From Zongyangia hominis (lineage in GTDB: Bacteria; Bacillota; Clostridia; Oscillospirales; Ruminococcaceae): 64,000 bases of DNA. The stretch is taken from the NCBI RefSeq assembly GCF_014385095.1, contig NZ_JACRTC010000002.1, positions 1 to 64,000 on the forward strand, given 5' to 3'. Within the stretch, counting starts at the first letter, position 1, and each line of letters starts with the position of its first letter. The position numbers and the translations under genes were made by a program. The notes below the pieces were generated by a model. The model saw only the letters and a list, made by a program, of their open reading frames with translations, had not been told where the DNA came from and searched no databases. Positions 1 through 6,751 of this stretch are shown here, piece after piece.

Positions 1-132
1 TTATACCATCTGGCTGGCCGCCGTTTTAATTTTGAAACGCTCAGCGGCTTGATTTTGTGTTGCCTTTTTTGCTTCACTAAAAATCTGAAATTTCTACTTG
101 ACTTTTATTAGCAGGTCTTCCTCTCGCAGAAA

Positions 133-162
133 CAGCCGCCGCTTGCTTTCAAGCGGCGGCTG
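133..162 (-). terminator. hairpin downstream of mltG
   Basis: Thirteen-base perfect arms (CAGCCGCCGCTTG and its complement) enclose a 4-base loop. On the minus strand the stem is followed only by TTTCTG, so this is a strong hairpin with a weak U-tract. It sits 15 bases past the mltG stop. The first 130 bases of the window hold no gene I can support. Confidence 0.6.
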
Positions 163-177
163 CCGTTGCATACCTTT

Positions 178-1662
178 TTACTGGGTCGCGATGCCGTGGG
201 TCTTGCCGTCGCCCACCTTGCTGGCCGCAGCGTCGTTTTTCTCATGTTCCTCAAGCGTGGCGGCATAGTAATACTTGCCTTCCGAGTCGGTGAGGAAGTA
301 GAAATAGTTGGTCTTTTCCGGATAGATGGCCGCTTTCATGGCCGCCACACCCGGGCTGCAGATCGGTCCCACAGGAAGGCCGGTGCATTTATAGGTGTTG
401 TAGCTGTCATACATGGGTTGATTTGCAATATTGAGATAGGGCTTGATGTCGGTCTCCACATAGTTGATGGTGACGTCCGACTGGAGGTTGGGATAGGTAT
501 CGGCGTTGTTGAGGCGGTTGTGGAAAACGCCGGACACCATGTTCATCTCCTCGATGGCACTGGACTCCTTCTGGATGATGGAGGCCAGGGTGACCACCTC
601 GTCCGTGGTCATGCCCATCTTTTCCGCCTGGACCGACAGCTCGTTGGTCCAGTTGGCGTCAAAGGCGCGCAGGAACTTGCTGACCACCGAATCCACGTTT
701 TCATTGGTGAAGAATTCATAGGTGTCGGGGAAGATATAGCCCTCCAGCTTCAGGTAACGATTCTCGCTGGGCGGGATCTTGCCCACAAAATCGAACCGGG
801 AATAATCGTGCTCGTTGAGGGCGGTAATAAAGTTGGATGCTGTGCATACCCCGTTTTCTTCCAACAGGTCCGCGATATCCCGGGCGGTCAGGCCTTCAGG
901 GAAGGTAATTCTCACCACCGAATCGTCGGAGAGACCGGAACTCAAGGTAATGATGATCTCATCATAAGCCATCTTGGGGTTGAGTACATAGGTTCCGGGC
1001 TTAAATTCCGTTTTGGTTTCCTCGTCGTTACGGGACTGGGCATAGAGGGTGAAGATCGTAGGCTCGCTAATGACCCCGCTTTTCTTGAGGATCTTGGCCA
1101 CATCGGAGACGGAAGCGTTTTCGGGCACTGTAATTTCCACCTGCATATCCTGCTTATTAAAGCCGAACAGGTCGTTGGCCCCCTGCAGGATGAAATAGGA
1201 TAAAAACAGGGAAATGCCCATCACGAAGCCGATGTAGATAAATACCCGGGCTGTTCTTCCCAAACTCTCATACCGGCGGCGGATCCGGGATTTACTTTGC
1301 GCCTTGCCAGTCTCGCCCACTGCCCGTGGAACGGGACCCGGCGTCTTACCCACAGAGGCGCTTTTTTCACCTGGACCGCTCTTTCCTGGAGACGGACGGC
1401 GCTTTTCCGCTGTCCCTTCCCCGGTATCGGGAATTTCATAGTACTCCCGGTCGGTGATATTGAGCTTGAACGGCGCTTTTTTCTCTTTGGGGGATTGGGC
1501 GGGGCCGGAGTATTCCTCCTGAAACAGCGGAAGATCCTCGTATTTGTCCGAGCTCACGCCGCTTTGGAATGTGAAGCCCTCTGCTTCCTCGTCGTGGGGA
1601 GCCTGGTCGTCGCTTTGACTAAACTTCTTCATCAGTTCATCGAAATCATCACGATTGTCCAA
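178..1662 (-). CDS. mltG: endolytic murein transglycosylase MltG
   Basis: Lytic transglycosylase of the YceG/MltG family. It cleaves nascent peptidoglycan strands at the membrane and is thought to end glycan chain synthesis. The first ~130 residues are charged and low in complexity (cytoplasmic), followed by one membrane segment (VFIYIGFVMGISLFLSYFIL), a LysM-like region and the YceG domain. The catalytic Glu is seen in the motif ASIIQKES (about residue 365). An ATG 18 bases upstream lies inside the ribosome site AGGAGGTG. The better start is the TTG seven bases after that site, giving 494 residues. The long cytoplasmic N-terminus is common in clostridial homologues. It appears to be a single gene ending at the hairpin just downstream. 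Confidence 0.93.
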   Translation of the reverse strand: MDNRDDFDELMKKFSQSDDQAPHDEEAEGFTFQSGVSSDKYEDLPLFQEEYSGPAQSPKEKKAPFKLNITDREYYEIPDTGEGTAEKRRPSPGKSGPGEKSASVGKTPGPVPRAVGETGKAQSKSRIRRRYESLGRTARVFIYIGFVMGISLFLSYFILQGANDLFGFNKQDMQVEITVPENASVSDVAKILKKSGVISEPTIFTLYAQSRNDEETKTEFKPGTYVLNPKMAYDEIIITLSSGLSDDSVVRITFPEGLTARDIADLLEENGVCTASNFITALNEHDYSRFDFVGKIPPSENRYLKLEGYIFPDTYEFFTNENVDSVVSKFLRAFDANWTNELSVQAEKMGMTTDEVVTLASIIQKESSAIEEMNMVSGVFHNRLNNADTYPNLQSDVTINYVETDIKPYLNIANQPMYDSYNTYKCTGLPVGPICSPGVAAMKAAIYPEKTNYFYFLTDSEGKYYYAATLEEHEKNDAAASKVGDGKTHGIATQ

Positions 1663-1835
1663 GTGCTTCCACCTCCTCATTCTCAGTCCTCATACGCCTC
1701 TCACTTCAGACGAAAGATTCCGGCGCATGGAAATGGGTTCTTCTCTTGTGACAAAAAATCTTTTCAAAAAGCTGTAACCAGCTTTCGTTTTCTTACATAG
1801 TATAAAGCAAATCAACTCAAAGAGGTGACTTCAAT

Positions 1836-1967
1836 ATGTGTGGTAACAACGGTTGTACTTGGATTATCCTTTTAATCATCATCCTGTTCTGCTGCGGCGG
1901 TAACGACTGTGGTTGCGGTAATAACTGCGGCTGCAACAACTGTGGCTGCAACAACTGCGGCTGCTAG
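1836..1967 (+). CDS. tiny Cys/Gly/Asn-rich membrane protein
   Basis: A 43-residue protein with a good ribosome site (AGAGGTGA, seven bases before the ATG). It begins MCGNNGCTW, continues with a short hydrophobic stretch (IILLIIILFCC), and ends in a Cys-Gly-Asn repeat (CGCNNCGCNNCGC); 12 of 43 residues are cysteine. Clostridial genomes carry similar tiny proteins, sometimes labelled 'chorion class high-cysteine protein', with no established function. The upstream sequence includes CATAGTATA, which fits the -10 pattern of the sporulation factor sigma-K (CATANNNTA), but I find no well-spaced -35. A spore-coat or metal-binding role is conjecture. A terminator hairpin follows at 2032. Confidence 0.7.
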   Translation: MCGNNGCTWIILLIIILFCCGGNDCGCGNNCGCNNCGCNNCGC

Positions 1968-2031
1968 TTCCTTCAAATGGGCTATGATGCCCCGGCAAGA
2001 AAACATATGCAAACATCACCGTATCCCGACC

Positions 2032-2063
2032 AAAAGCCCTTGTAAGAAATTACAAGGGCTTTT
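2032..2063. terminator. bidirectional terminator
   Basis: AAAAGCCCTTGTAA and its complement enclose a 4-5 base loop, with U-runs available on both strands. It separates the plus-strand Cys-rich gene from the convergent minus-strand cyclo-ligase gene and probably serves both. Confidence 0.85.
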
Positions 2064-2076
2064 GCCTTGTGTCAAT

Positions 2077-2697
2077 TTATTTTACCCGCGCCGTTTCCAC
2101 TTTAGACCTCTTTGACGTGGCTCTGAGATACCGCTCGGTGACAATCAGGTCCATGGGCACGTCATAGCGGCCATGATAGAGCCGGTATCTGACAAATTCA
2201 CTGTACACAATGCCCACCCGCGGTCCGGGGTGAGAGGACAAAAAACGGTCGTAATAACCCTTGCCGTATCCCAAGCGATAGCCGTTATAATCAAAACAAA
2301 GTCCCGGGACTATGCTCAGCGCGCCGGAAAAATCGGTGACCTTCTCCGCCCGCTCAGGGTCGGGCTCCAAGACCCCGAAGGTGCGGGGTTTAAGATCCTG
2401 GAAAGAGCGGATGTAGTAAAACTCCATCAGACTTTTTCCCGGATCAATGCAACAGGGTACCGCCACCTTTTTCCCCGCCCTCCAAGCGTCTTCCATGAGC
2501 CGCTTGGTGTCCACCTCGATATCGGTGGAGACATAACAGAGCAGAAGCTTGGCCCGCTTATACTGATAGAGCGATTCCACCCTCTTTTTGATGGCCAGAT
2601 CCTTTTGTCTCTTGACTTCCGGGTCCATGTCCCGGCGCTTTTGCTTGACTTTTTCCCTCAACTGGCGCTTGTACTGTCGGATATCGGCTACCAGCAT
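2077..2697 (-). CDS. 5-formyltetrahydrofolate cyclo-ligase
   Basis: Converts 5-formyl-THF to 5,10-methenyl-THF using ATP, returning the inhibitory storage form of folate to the one-carbon pool. The 206-residue length is typical. Family marks seen are a basic N-terminal helix (KRQLREKVKQKRRD), the CYVSTDIEVDT segment, and the C-terminal YGKGYYDRFL motif that binds phosphate and folate. The ATG start overlaps the end of the upstream DJ-1/PfpI gene by ten bases, so translation is probably coupled. It is the last gene of the minus-strand run that also carries thyX, whose reaction consumes methylene-THF. A folate-recycling role beside thymidylate synthesis is a reasonable inference. Confidence 0.92.
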   Translation of the reverse strand: MLVADIRQYKRQLREKVKQKRRDMDPEVKRQKDLAIKKRVESLYQYKRAKLLLCYVSTDIEVDTKRLMEDAWRAGKKVAVPCCIDPGKSLMEFYYIRSFQDLKPRTFGVLEPDPERAEKVTDFSGALSIVPGLCFDYNGYRLGYGKGYYDRFLSSHPGPRVGIVYSEFVRYRLYHGRYDVPMDLIVTERYLRATSKRSKVETARVK

Positions 2698-3227
2698 TGC
2701 ATCGACGCTCCCACCGTCTTAGCCCGGTCCTCACCTTTCAGGCACTCGACCAGTTTGAGCCCAAATTCCACCGCCGCGCCCGCTCCCTTGGCGGTGATGA
2801 ACTTTCCGTCCACACACACCCTCTGTCCACTGATGGTAGCGCCGGAGAGCTCCTGCTCATAGCCCGGGAAACAGATGGCCTCCCGGCCCTCCAATAAGCC
2901 CTTGTGGCCCAGGATGGAGGGGGCGGCACAAATGGCGCCGATCCAAAGGCCGTTGGCCACGGCGTAATCGATGCACTGCTGGACCCCCGGCGATTTTTCC
3001 AGTCCCAGGGTTCCCGGCACGCCGCCGGGTAACACGATCATCTCCAAATTGTCGTAGTCGATATGGGCCACCGTCGTATCACAGCCCACGGCAATGCCAT
3101 GGGAGCCGACGACGACGTCGTCCTGTACGCCCACGATCTGCACATCCAACTCCGCACGGCGCAAAATGTCGATGGGGGCAATGGCCTCCGTCTCCTCAAA
3201 GCCGCTGGACAAAAACACATAGATCAC
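2688..3227 (-). CDS. DJ-1/PfpI family protein (YajL/ThiJ-like)
   Basis: A 179-residue single-domain member of the DJ-1/PfpI superfamily. The nucleophile elbow is GAICAAPSIL with Cys100, and the partner Glu lies in GFEETEA near residue 14, matching the Cys/Glu pair of DJ-1 and YajL rather than the protease-like members. Family members act as oxidative-stress chaperones or glyoxalase/deglycase enzymes; which activity applies here cannot be read from sequence. It overlaps the cyclo-ligase gene by ten bases and lies 56 bases after the GNAT gene. The start ATG is preceded by CAGGAGGAATCC, a strong ribosome site. Confidence 0.88.
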   Translation of the reverse strand: MIYVFLSSGFEETEAIAPIDILRRAELDVQIVGVQDDVVVGSHGIAVGCDTTVAHIDYDNLEMIVLPGGVPGTLGLEKSPGVQQCIDYAVANGLWIGAICAAPSILGHKGLLEGREAICFPGYEQELSGATISGQRVCVDGKFITAKGAGAAVEFGLKLVECLKGEDRAKTVGASMQCW

Positions 3228-3283
3228 GATGGATTCCTCCTGTCAGTTGCAGTCTTTGCGTGAAAAGGGCCCGGCCAACTCCG

Positions 3284-4198
3284 TTAATCGAGGACAAGGC
3301 CTAAATAAGGCTCGTCCAGCGCCCGGCCTGTCAACCGTTCCGGCAGGCTTTTAAGCGCCTTGTCCCGTGTATCCCGGAGATAGACGGCCGCACCGAATTC
3401 CCGCTTTTCTCCCATCCCCGCAAAGAGGGGGCTGTCAGCGGCCAAACGCAAGAGAAAGCTGTCCTCGTCAAACGCGCTGAGCAGCGCCCGGCATAGGAGC
3501 GTCTCATCCCTCGTCCCGCATTCCTTGACCGCTATGATGCTTCCTATTTTATAACATACCATATAACCATGTCCATAGTCTGTAGAAAATCTTAATATTT
3601 TTCCACCGGTAAAGGCGTTTTCCTCCGCCACATAAGCAAGCGCCTCCTCGTCCCATCGGACAAAGATGCCCTGTTTACCGTAAAATTCTTCCCTGAGCGC
3701 ATAGAGCCCCGCGGCGTCCAAGGCTTTGAGTTCCACCGTCCGGCCTAGTGCCGGCCCCTCCGACGCGAGGCGGACAAGATCCGCCCGGGAGAGGGTCACC
3801 TCCCGCACCGAAAAGGCGGGGAGATAGCCCCGTTTGCGGTAAAACTGAAAGAGGTTTTCCTCCGCCGGAACCAGCAGAGACACGTCCACGCCGTTTTTGC
3901 GCATCCAGCGGTGGGCGTATTCGAGCAGCGCGCTGGAATATCCCCTGCCCTGCGCCTTAGGCAAAGTAGCCACGGCGTAGATATACCGGGCGGAAAAAAG
4001 GCCGTTGTCCGTGGAAATTTCACAGGGGAGCATGGTGAGCATGGCAAGCGGCTCCCCATGAACGACTTCCACCAGCGTATATTCGGGACGGAAGCGGTGG
4101 GAAAAGTATAGGTCGATATAGGCGTCCGGATCTCCGAAGCACGCCTTCCAGATGCCCTTCAGGGCGGGAAGCATCTCTTTCGTGGCAAACTGTATCAT
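3284..4198 (-). CDS. GNAT family N-acetyltransferase
   Basis: A 304-residue acetyl-CoA-dependent acetyltransferase. The acetyl-CoA loop reads VATLPKAQGRGYSSALL (about residues 75-92), followed by the typical alpha-helix and a LFQFYRKRGYLP segment. The length exceeds a minimal GNAT domain (~150). The C-terminal half may be a second degenerate GNAT or Eis-like domain, so Eis-type N-acetyltransferases are the closest comparison I can offer; the substrate is unknown. The start is supported by GAGGAGGG eight bases upstream. It lies in the minus-strand run between the DUF2156 and DJ-1 genes, with a 150-base gap upstream. Confidence 0.82.
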   Translation of the reverse strand: MIQFATKEMLPALKGIWKACFGDPDAYIDLYFSHRFRPEYTLVEVVHGEPLAMLTMLPCEISTDNGLFSARYIYAVATLPKAQGRGYSSALLEYAHRWMRKNGVDVSLLVPAEENLFQFYRKRGYLPAFSVREVTLSRADLVRLASEGPALGRTVELKALDAAGLYALREEFYGKQGIFVRWDEEALAYVAEENAFTGGKILRFSTDYGHGYMVCYKIGSIIAVKECGTRDETLLCRALLSAFDEDSFLLRLAADSPLFAGMGEKREFGAAVYLRDTRDKALKSLPERLTGRALDEPYLGLVLD

Positions 4199-4348
4199 CT
4201 TGTTTTCCCTCCTCTTGCGCGGGGCCGTTTGGGACGCCGCGGCGATTTGCCACGTTGGCGCCTTTTGTCCATTTTTCGCCGCTCTCCGTTTATTTTCGTT
4301 ACCGCTCTCGCTTTGGCTTCGATGCCTTTCCCTTCGGGATCTGCCCCT

Positions 4349-5263
4349 CTAGCGGGCGTCTTTCATCTCACTTTTGAGGCGCACCAGATATTTTTCCAGC
4401 AGAATGGCGGGCTTATAAGAGAGCTTTGCCTTCCTGAGGCCCTCGTCCCCCACGTCGTCCTCCCGGTTGACGTACTGGTAATCCATACAGTTGTGGCGGA
4501 CAAATTCCTGGTTGATGATGGGATAGGCGCCCTGCACCTCGGCAAACGCCTTTTCGATGTGGACGATGAAGGTGTCGCTGGAAAGGGGCGCGCCGATGGA
4601 ATAGGCCACAATGCCCTCGTCGCTGGTGCGGATCATGCCGCCGCTTAGCCCCTCCTCGAAGAAGTGATCCAGCGCCTTCTTCACCGCGCACATCTCCTGC
4701 TTCAGGCTGGGGTCCTCACAGTCCCCCTGCTTTTCGCACCAGATTTTATTCATGGCCCGGCACTCCTCGATGTTCTCCGGCGTGATGGGCTCGTAGGTCC
4801 AATCGGGGTGATTCGACTTAAACTTGGTGATGTGGTTGCGCTTGCCGTGATATTTTTTCCCGGCCAGGGTAGCCAAATCCACCGCATTGTAGATATAGTC
4901 AAAACCGTCTCGGTTTTCTTCAAAAGAAAAGGTGCCGGGGAACAAAGTCTCCAACAGCGCCACATTTTCCTTGGTCACGCCGTGCATCCAAAACGGACAG
5001 CCCCGGTCTTTGGCGTCCTGGATAAGGGCCTCGATGACGGGTTTCACGTCCCCGCTTCCAGCGGGATAGAGATAGCTTCTCTCCTCCCCAAGCCCCGAGC
5101 GGACGCAATAGTAGCCGCCCACCTGGGCGACCTGGATGTGATAGATGTCCTTCCAGTTGTAGTTATTGCTAAATACATACTCCGAACCGCGATAGTCCGA
5201 CATGCGCAGCAGTGGGTCAATCCACTGTTTGTCGCGAATCTCGATGTCCTTAAAGTCTACCAT
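4349..5263 (-). CDS. DUF2156 / phosphatidylglycerol lysyltransferase-like protein
   Basis: A 304-residue soluble protein of the DUF2156 family, the GNAT-fold catalytic domain also found at the C-terminus of MprF lysyl-phosphatidylglycerol synthases. Typical segments are GKKYHGKRNHITKF, CRAMNKIWCEKQG and YQYVNREDDVGDEGLRKAKLSYKP near the C-terminus; the last is the most conserved part of the family. It has no membrane segments, so it is not an MprF flippase. The acceptor is unknown. The start chosen (MVDFKDIEIRD) overlaps the tmk stop by seven bases; an upstream in-frame extension lies within tmk and is not family-like. It is probably translationally coupled to tmk. Confidence 0.85.
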   Translation of the reverse strand: MVDFKDIEIRDKQWIDPLLRMSDYRGSEYVFSNNYNWKDIYHIQVAQVGGYYCVRSGLGEERSYLYPAGSGDVKPVIEALIQDAKDRGCPFWMHGVTKENVALLETLFPGTFSFEENRDGFDYIYNAVDLATLAGKKYHGKRNHITKFKSNHPDWTYEPITPENIEECRAMNKIWCEKQGDCEDPSLKQEMCAVKKALDHFFEEGLSGGMIRTSDEGIVAYSIGAPLSSDTFIVHIEKAFAEVQGAYPIINQEFVRHNCMDYQYVNREDDVGDEGLRKAKLSYKPAILLEKYLVRLKSEMKDAR

Positions 5264-5931
5264 AAAAATTTCAGTTCCTTCCGCAATAGATCCATGATTT
5301 TCCCGTGAATCGCTTCCACCGGCAGCGGGTCCCGGCCGTCGCAACAGCCGATCACCTGCCAGTGAAGCTTTTCGGCCGCATAAAGGGCCGTCTCCCGGCA
5401 GCGCAGGAGATAGGAAACATTTTTTTCGTGGATGTCCTTTTTATTTTCGTCCCCGCCGTACCGCTTGGCCAGCAGCTTTGCCGATGTATCGGGGTGCATG
5501 TCCAGATAAAGGACCAAGTCAGGCCGGGGCAGCCCCAGTTTTTCGTGCTCGTAGTCGTCGAGCCACGCGAGGAAACTGTCCCACTCCTCCCGGGGCAGCT
5601 TCGCCATCTGGTGGATGGCGTTGGAGCTTGTATACCGGTCGGCCACCATAAGCTTCCCGTCCCGGTAGTCACGCTCCCAAAAGCGCTTAAAGCTGGCGTA
5701 ACGATCCACCGCGTAGAAGCTCGACGCCGCGTAGGCGTTAATTTCGTCGGCGTTCTCGGCCAGCTCCCCGTTTAAGTAAAGCTTCACCAGCGCCGAGGAA
5801 GGGTCGCCGTAATCGGGAAAGGAGATGGCCCGGGCGGACTTTCCCCGCGCTTGGAGGGCTTGCATCAGACGGGACGTCTGGGTGGCCTTGCCGCTGCCGT
5901 CGAGCCCGTCCATGACAATCAGATTACCCAA
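5257..5931 (-). CDS. tmk: thymidylate kinase
   Basis: Phosphorylates dTMP to dTDP. The P-loop is DGLDGSGKATQTSRL near the N-terminus, the DRY-type substrate motif is VADRYTSSNAIHQ, and a DLVLYLDM strand follows; at 224 residues it is the longer clostridial type. The start is the TTG preceded by GGGGGGAGAACC. The longer upstream frame runs through thyX and has no family similarity. The gene overlaps thyX by eight bases and the next gene by seven. ThyX makes dTMP and this enzyme uses it, so the two are a coupled dTTP-supply pair. Confidence 0.93.
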   Translation of the reverse strand: MGNLIVMDGLDGSGKATQTSRLMQALQARGKSARAISFPDYGDPSSALVKLYLNGELAENADEINAYAASSFYAVDRYASFKRFWERDYRDGKLMVADRYTSSNAIHQMAKLPREEWDSFLAWLDDYEHEKLGLPRPDLVLYLDMHPDTSAKLLAKRYGGDENKKDIHEKNVSYLLRCRETALYAAEKLHWQVIGCCDGRDPLPVEAIHGKIMDLLRKELKFLW

Positions 5932-6715
5932 GGTTCTCCCCCCGTTGTTCTTTTTCTTTGCCCAGATAGCGCTCCCGCATCTCCCGCGTCTTTCCGCAGG
6001 ACATCTTGCCCTCGGGGCACTGTCCCGCCACGCAGGAGGGCCCGGCCTTTTTAAACAGGGCGGGCGCCGCCTCCTTGCACAGGACAAGCATCTGGTTGGC
6101 CACGTCCCGGATTTCCCACTGGGCCCGGCTGCAGCAGCGGTGCCGGAAAAAGTTTTGCAGGCTTCTGGCATTCATGGTGACGATCATCTTGGTGTCGCAG
6201 GCGTTGGGCAGGACAAACCGGGCGTCCTCGATGGCCATCTTTTCGGCTTTGCTCCGGGCGGTCTTTTCGTCCACGCCCTCTTCCAGCAGCGCCTTTTCGT
6301 GGCGGCGCTGGAGAATGTCGGATAGGCGCAGATAATCCCGCAGGGCGTTTTCCATCGATCCCTGGAAGACGGCCGCCGCTTCGGGGTCCGCCGCGATCTC
6401 GGGGGGCGTTACAAATTCAAAGTGATTTTCCTTTACATATCTTTGGCTCTGAACGGAAAAAGATGCAAGCCGGTGCCTTGTAATTTGCGCCAGCAGCGCC
6501 CGGGACACGTTCTGGATGCCAAAGGTAAAACTGGCGTGCTCGATGGGGCTTTCGTGGCCCAGCTCCGATAACATATCGACGAAGGCCGCCGTCTTTTTTT
6601 CGTCCAGATTGTCCATCACCGTTTCAATGTCGCTTTGTGCATAGCAGAGCTTGGCCGCCGACGCGACGATCTTTTCCGGCATGGGTGTGTGGGCGAGCAG
6701 GGTGACATAAGCCAT
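5924..6715 (-). CDS. thyX: FAD-dependent thymidylate synthase
   Basis: Makes dTMP from dUMP with methylene-THF, using FAD and NAD(P)H as the reductant, so THF rather than dihydrofolate is released. The diagnostic motif RHR-x7-S is present (Arg80-His81-Arg82 to Ser90, RHRLASFSVQS). At 263 residues it is longer than the ~220-residue classic form because of a C-terminal tail with a small cysteine cluster (CVAGQCPEGKMSCG), a feature I associate with clostridial ThyX but whose role is unknown. No thyA is seen in the window. It lies 36 bases after pcrA and overlaps tmk. Confidence 0.95.
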   Translation of the reverse strand: MAYVTLLAHTPMPEKIVASAAKLCYAQSDIETVMDNLDEKKTAAFVDMLSELGHESPIEHASFTFGIQNVSRALLAQITRHRLASFSVQSQRYVKENHFEFVTPPEIAADPEAAAVFQGSMENALRDYLRLSDILQRRHEKALLEEGVDEKTARSKAEKMAIEDARFVLPNACDTKMIVTMNARSLQNFFRHRCCSRAQWEIRDVANQMLVLCKEAAPALFKKAGPSCVAGQCPEGKMSCGKTREMRERYLGKEKEQRGENLG

Positions 6716-6751
6716 ATAAAATCCTCCTTACCGATGGCGGGGCCTCAGACG

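Noticed and set aside
1..80. A 25-codon minus-strand reading ending in TAA at base 1 (SEAKKATQNQAAERF-like text)
   Set aside because: It follows an in-frame stop and has no usual start codon or ribosome site, and is cut by nothing on its 5' side. It might be the fossil end of a gene, but a call is not justified.
166..1203. A 345-codon frame antisense to mltG
   Set aside because: The mltG frame has the family motifs; the antisense reading has none.
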